DNA from: Flavobacteria bacterium BBFL7
Lineage (GTDB): Bacteria > Bacteroidota > Bacteroidia > Flavobacteriales > Flavobacteriaceae
Direction of reading: 5' to 3'
Length of the DNA: 64,000 nt
Assembly: GCA_000153385.1 (NCBI GenBank)
Contig: CH672374.1
Location: 1,552,544 to 1,616,543, forward strand
Shown: positions 26,693-34,219 of the stretch, piece by piece
Layout of the letters: every line of letters starts with the position of its first letter
Position numbering within the stretch: the stretch's first letter is position 1
Position numbers and translations under genes: made by a program
The notes under the pieces: generated by a model
What the model was told of the DNA's origin: nothing
What the model saw: only the letters and a program-made list of their open reading frames with translations
Databases searched by the model: none

Positions 26693-27910
26693 ATGAGCGA
26701 TAAACAAATCATACATCTAGACCTAGATACTTTCTATGTATCTGTAGAAAGAAAGATGGATGCTCGTCTTACAAACCGTCCGATATTAGTAGGTGGAACT
26801 AGTGATCGTGGTGTTGTAGCTGCATGTAGTTATGAAACTAGAGGCTATGGTGTGCATAGCGGTATGTCTATGAAACTAGCAAAACAACTTTGTCCAGAAG
26901 CTGTTGTGATAAGAGGTAACGCTGGGATCTATTCAAAACACTCTGATGAGGTTACAGAAATTATTAAACAGGAAACACCGCTTTTTGAAAAATCTAGTAT
27001 TGATGAATTTTATGCAGACTTATCTGGAACAGATCGTTTTTATGGCTGTTATAAACTAGCTACAGAAATACGTAGAAAAATCATTAAAGAAACAGGACTA
27101 CCTATCTCTTTTGGGCTATCCACTAATAAAGTAGTTTCTAAAATAGCTACTGGTGAGGCAAAGCCTAATAATCAACTTATGATTTCTCGTGGAACAGAGA
27201 AGCTTTTTATAGCACCACTTTCTATTAAAAAAATACCACAAGTAGGTGATAAAACATATCAAACATTAAGAAATCTAGGAATAAAACGTATTCGAACCAT
27301 TCAAGAAATGCCTGAAGAAATGATGGTTAATGTACTAGGTAAAAATGGTGGTATGATATGGCGACGCGCACAAGGAATAGATAATAGGCCTGTTGTCGCT
27401 TTTAATGAAAGAAAATCAATCAGTACAGAACGTACTTTTGACCGTGACACTATTGATATTAAGAAGTTAAAATCTATCCTTATCGCCATGACAGAAAACC
27501 TCGCTTTTCAATTAAGACGTGGTAATAAACTGACTGGCTGTATTAATGTTAAGATTAAATATTCTGACTTTAACACCTATACTAAACAGATGCGCATTCC
27601 TTACTGTAGTGCAGATCATATTTTAATACCTCACATATTAGAAATTTTTGAAAAATTATACAATCGTAGATTATTAATAAGATTGATAGGCATTAGGTTC
27701 TCTCATATCGTAAATGGCCATTATCAAATTAATCTCTTTGATGATAATGAAACCTCTATTAATCTATATAAAGCATTAGATAAAATAAGAGAAAAGTATG
27801 GGGACAGAACTGTAATGAGAGCTGCTGGAATGGAATCAAAAACCATAGGCAGAATGTTGAACCCTTTTAATGGATTACCACCTGTAGTTCTAGCGCATCG
27901 TAAACAATAA
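26693..27910 (+). CDS. dinB: DNA polymerase IV (Y-family translesion polymerase)
   Basis: A 405-residue Y-family polymerase that copies past damaged bases. Catalytic acidic residues are in LDLDTFYVSVE (residues 8-18) and SSIDEFYADLSG (about 101-112). The steric-gate Tyr/Phe region, the thumb HhH segments (PQVGDKTYQTLRNLGIKR) and the little-finger domain are all present. A clamp-binding motif QINLF is at residues 345-349 (27725-27739). It is the first of four genes in one direction: the DnaE-like gene begins 11 bases later. The 3' gene context resembles ImuB/ImuC-type cassettes, but this protein has the intact Pol IV active site, unlike ImuB. Confidence 0.93.
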   Translation: MSDKQIIHLDLDTFYVSVERKMDARLTNRPILVGGTSDRGVVAACSYETRGYGVHSGMSMKLAKQLCPEAVVIRGNAGIYSKHSDEVTEIIKQETPLFEKSSIDEFYADLSGTDRFYGCYKLATEIRRKIIKETGLPISFGLSTNKVVSKIATGEAKPNNQLMISRGTEKLFIAPLSIKKIPQVGDKTYQTLRNLGIKRIRTIQEMPEEMMVNVLGKNGGMIWRRAQGIDNRPVVAFNERKSISTERTFDRDTIDIKKLKSILIAMTENLAFQLRRGNKLTGCINVKIKYSDFNTYTKQMRIPYCSADHILIPHILEIFEKLYNRRLLIRLIGIRFSHIVNGHYQINLFDDNETSINLYKALDKIREKYGDRTVMRAAGMESKTIGRMLNPFNGLPPVVLAHRKQ

Positions 27911-27921
27911 GCATCACTAAT

Positions 27922-30900
27922 TTGTACTTAAACAATCACACATATTACTCTTTGCGCTATGGCACCTTTAATGAGCTAGAACTTATTGAACTAGCCCTTA
28001 AGAATGATGTACACACCATTGTCCTTACAGATATTAATAACACCAGCGCCTGTCTTAACTTTATGAGATTATGCGCACAACACCAGCTGCATGGAGTATT
28101 GGGTATAGATTTCAGAAACGAACACCAGCAACAATACGTGGGCATCGCAAGAAATAATGAAGGCTTTCAAGAACTTAACTTATTTCTATCTCATCATCTT
28201 GAGAATAAAATTCCATTTCCAGCACAGGCTCCAGCATTTAATAATGCAAGTATTATTTATCCCTTTAATAAGGTAGTAGAACTAGAAAAAGTTCGCTTTC
28301 GCGAAAGCGAATACATAGGCATCTCTACAACTACATTACGCAAACTACCATTTACCCATTACGTGAAAATGTTAGACAAAATGGTAGTTCTACAAACAGT
28401 CAGCTTTAGGTCTAAGAGAGATTTTAATGCACATAGATTATTGCGCTGTATCGACCTTAACATTCTATTGAGTCAATTGCCAGAATCACAGCAAGGCAAT
28501 GCCAGTGATCAAATGACCTCTCTTTCTTTATTAAAAAAAGCTTTTGAAGAATACCCCATTATTATTCAAAATACAACTAGATTACTAGAGCAATGTCATG
28601 TTAATTTCAATTTTGAAAATGCCCAGCTCAATGCAAACCAACAAGTTTTTACGACCAGTAAAGAAGCCGATTATTTAAAACTTAGAAAGCTAGCTTATGA
28701 TGGTATTGAACATAGGTATGGAGATATAAAGGATATGACGGTAGTCATTGAACGTATAGAAAAAGAAATAGGAATTGTAAATAAAAAAGGATTTGTAGCC
28801 TATTTTTTAATCAACTGGCGCATTTGTGAATATGCCCGCAGTAAAGGGTATTTTTATGTAGGTAGAGGTAGTGGAGCAAATAGTATTCTTGCTTACTTGC
28901 TTCAAATTACTGAGGTAGATCCGATAGAACTAGATCTTTATTTTGAGCGTTTTATTAATGACTATCGCACTAGCCCACCTGATTTTGATATAGATTTTTC
29001 ATGGGATGACCGAGAGGATATTACACGATTTATTTTCAACACGTTTGAGAACGTTGCGCTACTAGCGACTTATAATACTTTTCAATATCGCGCGGTAGTA
29101 AGAGAATTAGGAAAAGTTTTTGGTCTACCTAAAGCTGATATAGACATGCTTACAACAGGTCGATTTCAACAAGATCAACTGGATCAAATGCATCAACTAG
29201 TATTGAAATATAGTCATCTAGTTAAAGGAATGCCTAATTACACAAGCATACATGCCGGTGGAATTCTAATTACTGAAAAGCCTATTCATTATTATAGCGC
29301 CACAAGCTTACCTCCCAAAGGTTATCGAACGGTACAATTTGATATGCATATTGCTGAAGATGCTGGAATTCACAAGTTTGACATTTTAGCACAGCGTGGT
29401 CTAGGAAAAATACGTGATACCATCGAGATAATTAAGTATAATCAACCAGATGCCATTGTAGCAAATTTACATACAGATGTAAAAAACTTCATGCAAGATC
29501 CAGAGATTAATAACATGATCTCGCAAGCAAAATGCATAGGTTGCTTCTATATCGAGTCTCCGGCTATGAGAATGTTATTGAGTAAGCTAGCTACTAATGA
29601 CTATATAGGATTAGTAGCTGCAAGTTCTGTGATACGTCCTGGTGTGGCACAAAGCGGTATGATGCGAGAGTTTATTTTACGTACCAGATATCCTGAAAAA
29701 CGTAAAGAAGCACATCCTATCATGCAGGAGATAATGCCAGAAACTTATGGTATTATGGTCTATCAAGAAGATGTTATTAAAGTAGCGCACTATTATGCAA
29801 AACTAGATCTTGCAGAGGCAGACGTGTTAAGACGTGGAATGAGTGGAAAGTATCGATCTAGAGAAGAATTTCAAAAAGTAGAACAAAAATACTTTCAAAA
29901 TTGCATCGATATAGGACATGACCCAGAACAGACACAAGAAATATGGAATCAGATTAAAAGTTTTGCAGGTTATGCATTTGCAAAAGGTCATTCAGCTTCA
30001 TATGCGGTAGAAAGTTATCAAAGTCTTTACCTTAAAAAATACTTCCCATTAGAATATATGGTTGCCACACTTAATAATGGTGGCGGCTTTTATAGACCAG
30101 AACTTTACGTGCATGAGGCAAAAAAGTGTGGTGCAATAATCGAGTCACCATGTGTAAATCATAGTGATATTGCTAATATCATAAAAGGAACGAGCATATA
30201 TCTGGGTTACAGTTATCTTAAAGAATTAGAGAAAAAAACTATGGTACGTCTTATTGAAGCACGCCAGCACGATGGCTTGTTTAAATCATTAGAAGACTTT
30301 ATCGATAGGGTATTGATAAGCATAGATCAACTAGCTCTTTTAATACGTATAGATGCTTTTAGATTTACTGGAAAAGATCGCTATGAATTATTATGGCAAG
30401 CTCATTTCAAATTAGATAAATCACCTCAAAAATATATACAGAATAAATTATTTAATCCTGAATATAAAGAAACTACAATACCCCAATTACATACTACAGT
30501 TCTAGAAATGGCTTATGAACAAATAGAGCTTTTAGGATTTCCTTTATGCTCACATTTTGACTTATTACTAGAGCCACCACAAAATAATTATGGCCTCGCA
30601 GATATGAAAGCCCACCACAATAAAATGATATTAATGTATGGTTATGTGGTAAATATTAAGACTACACATACTGCAAAAGGCAAGCGCATGCAATTCGGTA
30701 CGTTTTTAGATATTAATGGTGACTTTTTTGATACGGTCATGTTTCCTCCTGTGGCCGCCAAAATCAACTTTCGTGGAAGCGGTATTTATAAAATCTACGG
30801 TAAGGTTGTAGAGGAATTTGACTTTTTCTCAATAGAGGTTCATCATTTACATAAAGCAGATTACATACAAGATCCTAGATATGCAGAGGAGAATCCGCAA

Positions 30901-31044
30901 ACTCTACAACGTTTAGAAAAACAATCTAGTTTACGAGATCGCCGTATGGGAAATAGTAATGGGTATCGAAAACTAGAATTACCTCACGAAAAAATAAATA
31001 TAGATCAACCTAGAGCGACGAGGAAATCGATAAAAACAGGCTAA
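27922..31044 (+). CDS. DnaE2/ImuC-like error-prone DNA polymerase III alpha
   Basis: A 1040-residue C-family polymerase with start TTG 27922. The N-terminal PHP-like domain is degenerate: metal ligands of the usual HVHTEYS and LTDHGN are changed (NNHTYYSLRYG, LTDINNT), so proofreading or PPase activity is unlikely. The palm domain keeps the catalytic aspartates PDFDIDFSWDDRE (about 353-366) and GRGSGANS. A late HhH region and an OB fold (MYGYVVNIKTTHTAKGKRMQ) follow. QNKLF at residues 840-844 matches the clamp-motif position of alpha subunits. It is much shorter than the replicative DnaE and carries a palindrome copy (RFRES) near residue 125, in the PHP region. Confidence 0.85.
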   Translation: MYLNNHTYYSLRYGTFNELELIELALKNDVHTIVLTDINNTSACLNFMRLCAQHQLHGVLGIDFRNEHQQQYVGIARNNEGFQELNLFLSHHLENKIPFPAQAPAFNNASIIYPFNKVVELEKVRFRESEYIGISTTTLRKLPFTHYVKMLDKMVVLQTVSFRSKRDFNAHRLLRCIDLNILLSQLPESQQGNASDQMTSLSLLKKAFEEYPIIIQNTTRLLEQCHVNFNFENAQLNANQQVFTTSKEADYLKLRKLAYDGIEHRYGDIKDMTVVIERIEKEIGIVNKKGFVAYFLINWRICEYARSKGYFYVGRGSGANSILAYLLQITEVDPIELDLYFERFINDYRTSPPDFDIDFSWDDREDITRFIFNTFENVALLATYNTFQYRAVVRELGKVFGLPKADIDMLTTGRFQQDQLDQMHQLVLKYSHLVKGMPNYTSIHAGGILITEKPIHYYSATSLPPKGYRTVQFDMHIAEDAGIHKFDILAQRGLGKIRDTIEIIKYNQPDAIVANLHTDVKNFMQDPEINNMISQAKCIGCFYIESPAMRMLLSKLATNDYIGLVAASSVIRPGVAQSGMMREFILRTRYPEKRKEAHPIMQEIMPETYGIMVYQEDVIKVAHYYAKLDLAEADVLRRGMSGKYRSREEFQKVEQKYFQNCIDIGHDPEQTQEIWNQIKSFAGYAFAKGHSASYAVESYQSLYLKKYFPLEYMVATLNNGGGFYRPELYVHEAKKCGAIIESPCVNHSDIANIIKGTSIYLGYSYLKELEKKTMVRLIEARQHDGLFKSLEDFIDRVLISIDQLALLIRIDAFRFTGKDRYELLWQAHFKLDKSPQKYIQNKLFNPEYKETTIPQLHTTVLEMAYEQIELLGFPLCSHFDLLLEPPQNNYGLADMKAHHNKMILMYGYVVNIKTTHTAKGKRMQFGTFLDINGDFFDTVMFPPVAAKINFRGSGIYKIYGKVVEEFDFFSIEVHHLHKADYIQDPRYAEENPQTLQRLEKQSSLRDRRMGNSNGYRKLELPHEKINIDQPRATRKSIKTG
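28294..28309. repeat. Interspersed palindrome, copy 8 (inside the DnaE-like gene)
   Basis: Perfect copy with symmetry extended to 28292-28311. It is read in frame as RFRES (in VRFRESEY), the only copy in this codon phase. After it no copy occurs for 8.7 kb. Confidence 0.92.
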
Positions 31045-31117
31045 TTCCAATGGTTCGCTAATTGAATTATAACTACATGATTAACGCGGTTACTAAAAAC
31101 CAGAATGGTTAACAGAT

Positions 31118-32380
31118 ATGAATTACGAGAGAATAAAAGAGAAATTAGAAATTCTAGCTGACGCAGCAAAGTATGATGTGAGCTGCAGCAGCAGTGGAAG
31201 TAAAAGACAAAATAAGAATAAGGGCTTAGGTGATTCTAGTGGTATGGGCATATGTCACACATACACGGAGGATGGCCGTTGTGTTTCATTACTTAAAATA
31301 TTACTAACCAATGTATGCATATTTGACTGTGCGTATTGTGTGACTAGAAAATCGAACGATATCAAACGAGCTGCTTTTACAGTTCAAGAAGTCGTAGATC
31401 TTACCATTAACTTTTACCGTCGTAACTATATAGAGGGATTGTTTTTAAGTTCAGGAATTTTTAAGAGTCCGGATGCTACAATGGAAAGACTTATAAGAGT
31501 TGCCAAAAAACTGAGAAAAGAAGAGAATTTTAATGGCTATATCCATCTCAAATCTATTCCTGGGGCAAGTGATGAATTAATGCAAGAAGCTGGGTTATAT
31601 GCTGACCGATTATCAGTAAATATAGAAATTCCAACTAAGGCAGGATTAAAGTTACTTGCCCCTGATAAAGATCATAAGGACTTTATTAAACCAATGAAAG
31701 CAGTTCAAAATTCTATTCAAATATATAAATCAGAAAAGAAGCTTATTAAAAAAACACCTATTTATGCTCCTGCTGGTCAAAGTACACAAATGATTGTAGG
31801 AGCTACCGGTGAAAGTGATCGTGACATTATGTACAGCGCTAATTTCTTCTATAATAAGTTTCAAATGAAACGCGTATACTACTCTGGCTATATACCCGTC
31901 GCAAACGACTCGAGACTACCAGCAATAGGTACCGAGGTACCTATGATGAGAGAGAATAGACTTTATCAAACAGACTGGTTGCTTAGATTTTATGGTTTTA
32001 ACGTTCAGGAAATTCTTAATGATAAACATCAAAATCTAGATATGGACATAGATCCTAAATTATCATGGGCATTACGTAATCTTGATCAATTTCCTGTAGA
32101 TATTAATAAAGCAGATAAAAGAATGATAGCCCGTGTCCCTGGTATCGGTATGCGATCTGTGAGCAAAATTATAAGTGCTAGACGCTACAGAAAATTGAAT
32201 TGGGAACATCTCAAAGCGATAGGTATTTCCATGAATAGGTCTAAGTACTTTATGGTCTGTGACTCAAGAGAATTTGAATCAAGGGATCTGACGGGTTCAA
32301 AAATTAAAAATTTGATTATGCTCAATTCAAAAAGTAAGTATCACAAAAATTTTAATCATCAACTCAATTTATTCGCATGA
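31118..32380 (+). CDS. Radical-SAM DNA modification/repair protein with an HhH domain (TIGR03916-like)
   Basis: A 420-residue protein. The radical-SAM cluster motif is C67-x3-C71-x2-C74 (VCIFDCAYC). Three further cysteines lie upstream (C23, C46, C55), consistent with an auxiliary cluster. C-terminally, a helix-hairpin-helix DNA-binding region spans about 325-390 (INKADKRMIARVPGIGMRSV). The family is linked by co-occurrence to a DUF4130/UDG-like partner, and that partner gene follows with ATGA overlap. The exact substrate is not known. The protein ends QLNLFA: the QLNLF clamp-type motif is at residues 415-419, one residue from the C-terminus. A 73-base gap separates it from the DnaE-like gene. 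Confidence 0.85.
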   Translation: MNYERIKEKLEILADAAKYDVSCSSSGSKRQNKNKGLGDSSGMGICHTYTEDGRCVSLLKILLTNVCIFDCAYCVTRKSNDIKRAAFTVQEVVDLTINFYRRNYIEGLFLSSGIFKSPDATMERLIRVAKKLRKEENFNGYIHLKSIPGASDELMQEAGLYADRLSVNIEIPTKAGLKLLAPDKDHKDFIKPMKAVQNSIQIYKSEKKLIKKTPIYAPAGQSTQMIVGATGESDRDIMYSANFFYNKFQMKRVYYSGYIPVANDSRLPAIGTEVPMMRENRLYQTDWLLRFYGFNVQEILNDKHQNLDMDIDPKLSWALRNLDQFPVDINKADKRMIARVPGIGMRSVSKIISARRYRKLNWEHLKAIGISMNRSKYFMVCDSREFESRDLTGSKIKNLIMLNSKSKYHKNFNHQLNLFA

Positions 32381-33180
32381 CAACAACCTTGTTATATGAC
32401 GGTAGTTTGAATGGTTTGTTGACAGCTATATTTACGATATATGATCAAAAAATAAACCTGCCTATTATATCAAAAGCTTCACTTACTCAAAAAAACCTCT
32501 TTGATGGAACAGAGATAATTACAACAGATATAGATAAAGCACAACGAGTATGGAAACGTTTTAAATCGTTATGTAATCATCGTGATTCTCACCAAGTATA
32601 TTGTGCTTTTCTAAGTGAAATAACGGGTATGGAAAATACTATTTATGAATATATAAAAATGACATTCCGAGCTCAAAAAGCTCCCAGCGGTGATTTCACT
32701 GATCCAGTTGTGTTAAAAATAGCCCAAGCAGCGAAAATGGTAGGAAGAGAAAAGCATCGCATGGAAGCGTTTGTGAGATTTCATTTAATAGATAACAAAA
32801 CCTATTATGCAAACATCGAACCCGATTTCAATGTTTTACCTCTTATTACCAAACATTTTAAAAACAGATATGCAGATCAAAATTGGATTATTTATGACCT
32901 AAGTCGTAATTATGGGATAAGCTATGATCAAAAAACTATACATGAAGTCCATATAGAGTTTAAAGCTCCTAAAGGTCAACGTGGAATATTAAACACAATC
33001 TCATCTTCTCTTCAAAATAATTTAGCAATGAAAACAGATTATAAAGAGCTTGAAAACAATTATCAAGATTTATGGAACATGTATTTTAAAAGTACAAATA
33101 TAGAATCTAGAAAAAACCTTAAACTTCACCTTCAACATGTACCAAGAAGATATTGGAAATATTTAAGTGAAAAAATGTGA
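32377..33180 (+). CDS. DUF4130-like DNA metabolism protein (TIGR03915-like)
   Basis: A 267-residue partner of the radical-SAM protein, overlapping it by ATGA, so almost certainly translated together. It opens MTTTLLYDGSLNGLLTAIF, with the family segment KIAQAAKMVGREKHRMEAFV near residue 110 and PRRYWKYLSEKM at the C-terminus. In many bacteria this domain is fused to a C-terminal uracil-DNA-glycosylase-like domain. Here the protein stops at 267 residues without one, and no UDG gene follows. QKNLF at residues 38-42 sits in a conserved family segment and may not be a clamp motif. Confidence 0.83.
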   Translation: MTTTLLYDGSLNGLLTAIFTIYDQKINLPIISKASLTQKNLFDGTEIITTDIDKAQRVWKRFKSLCNHRDSHQVYCAFLSEITGMENTIYEYIKMTFRAQKAPSGDFTDPVVLKIAQAAKMVGREKHRMEAFVRFHLIDNKTYYANIEPDFNVLPLITKHFKNRYADQNWIIYDLSRNYGISYDQKTIHEVHIEFKAPKGQRGILNTISSSLQNNLAMKTDYKELENNYQDLWNMYFKSTNIESRKNLKLHLQHVPRRYWKYLSEKM

Positions 33181-33288
33181 ATCATAAATGAAAAGCGCAT
33201 TTAAACTTCAAATCACAGATGAAATCATACAACTAATCGATAAATAGCTAAATAAACATTAGAAATTAAGTTATTTATTCAAAAAGTA

Positions 33289-33296
33289 TACATTTG
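33289..33296 (+). promoter_or_regulatory. Candidate -7 promoter box of the Ala-rich lipoprotein gene
   Basis: TACATTTG matches the Bacteroidota -7 pattern TAnnTTTG, 29 bases before the ATG. The -33 element is weak (TTA at 33271-33273). Confidence 0.5.
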
Positions 33297-33324
33297 TTTA
33301 ATAAATCAATAAATCTACCTCAAA

Positions 33325-33771
33325 ATGAAAAAATTATTTATCGGAGCGATGGCTCTTTCTCTTATGTTCGCAGTAGGATGTAGAGAAGTAGAAAAAGGAA
33401 TGGAAGACGCTGCAAATGGTGTTGAAAATGCTGCTGATGCTGCAGGAGATGCTGCTGGAGATGCAATGGATGCTGCTGGTGACGCTGTTGATAGCGCACA
33501 AGATGGTATTGAAAATGCAGGTGATGCAATCGAAAATGCTGCAGACAATGCTTCTGGAGCTGCTAAAGAAGGCCTGAACAATGCTAAAGAAGCATTAGAT
33601 GATGCTGGAGATGCTGTTGAAGATGCTGCTGGAGATGTAAAAGATGCTGCTAATAAGGCTGTGGATGGAGCTAAAGACGCTGCTAACAATGCAGTAGATC
33701 AAGCGGGAGATGCGGCTAAAGGTGCTGCTGACAAAGCAACGGAAGCTGGAAAAAAAATGATTGGTAAATAA
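33325..33771 (+). CDS. Ala/Asp/Gly-rich repetitive lipoprotein
   Basis: A 148-residue lipoprotein. Signal MKKLFIGAMALSLMFAVGC, then about 125 residues of an irregular short repeat built from A, D, G, N, E and K (units such as AADAAGDAAGDAM and GDAVEDAAGDV, KDAANKAVDGAKDAANNAVD). Such repeats form long amphipathic or disordered helices, as in LEA-like and apolipoprotein-like proteins. It may act as an envelope stress or spacing protein. The high Ala content makes most in-frame antisense reading frames open too, so the overlapping opposite-strand frames are artefacts. It has its own promoter-like box and a strong terminator. Confidence 0.8.
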   Translation: MKKLFIGAMALSLMFAVGCREVEKGMEDAANGVENAADAAGDAAGDAMDAAGDAVDSAQDGIENAGDAIENAADNASGAAKEGLNNAKEALDDAGDAVEDAAGDVKDAANKAVDGAKDAANNAVDQAGDAAKGAADKATEAGKKMIGK

Positions 33772-33792
33772 TCATTTACTGCTTTTAAATAC

Positions 33793-33819
33793 AAAACCGC
33801 CTTATAGGCGGTTTTTTTT
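33793..33819 (+). terminator. Rho-independent terminator
   Basis: A 9-bp stem (aaaaccgcc / ggcggtttt) with a 5-nt loop is followed by a T run. It lies about 20 bases after the Ala-rich lipoprotein. Confidence 0.9.
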
Positions 33820-33909
33820 ATGTCTTAGAATACAACTTATAGCTATCATCAATAGGTATAAAAATATTTTAATGAAAAAGAGGCTACCTATTTCTAGATA
33901 ACCTCTTTG

Positions 33910-33995
33910 TACTCGAGACGGGACTTGAACCCGTACGGGCATTACTACCCATTGGATTTTAAGTCCAACGTGTCTACCAATTCCACCACTCGAGC
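33910..33995 (-). tRNA. tRNA-Leu (anticodon UAA)
   Basis: An 86-nt class II tRNA on the minus strand with a long variable arm. The acceptor stem pairs GCTCGAG with CTCGAGT, the anticodon arm is TTGGA-CTTAAAA-TCCAA giving UAA, and the T arm is GTTCAAGTC. CCA is not encoded (the 3' end reads ACAAAG). Confidence 0.95.
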
Positions 33996-34052
33996 GATTG
34001 TGTCCGCGACACATCATTGGTATTATAAAAATCTTTTTAAGAACAGATTTAG

Positions 34053-34124
34053 AGCGAAAGACGGGATTTGAACCCGCGACCTCCACCTTGGCAAGGTGAT
34101 GCTCTACCCCTGAGCTACTTTCGC
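34053..34124 (-). tRNA. tRNA-Gly (anticodon GCC)
   Basis: A 72-nt tRNA on the minus strand. The acceptor stem GCGAAAG pairs with CTTTCGC, the D arm is GCTC...GAGC, the anticodon arm TCACC-TTGCCAA-GGTGG gives GCC, and the T loop is TTCAAAT. The next base is T73 and CCA is not encoded. The tRNA-Leu gene lies 57 bases further along the same strand. Confidence 0.95.
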
Positions 34125-34219
34125 AAATTTGAAAAACCCAAAAGTTTTTCAAAGCGAGTGCAAATTTAATAACTTTCCTTTATCTGCAAAGCGTTTCAAT
34201 TAAAAATATTTGATAAATA

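Noticed and set aside
33188-33247. 19-codon frame MKSAFKLQITDEIIQLIDK between DUF4130 and the lipoprotein
   Set aside because: Too short, no ribosome-binding or conservation evidence available from the sequence; may be a gene remnant.
33315-33689. 124-codon antisense frame opposite the Ala-rich lipoprotein
   Set aside because: It arises because the GCN/GAY-rich repeat leaves the opposite strand open; it has no start context and the forward gene has a clear lipobox, promoter-like box and terminator.
33802-34152. 116-codon open frame on the minus strand across the two tRNA genes
   Set aside because: It is a translation of tRNA-Leu and tRNA-Gly sequence (segments like SSGVEHHLAKVEVAGSNPVF are typical tRNA read-through artefacts).
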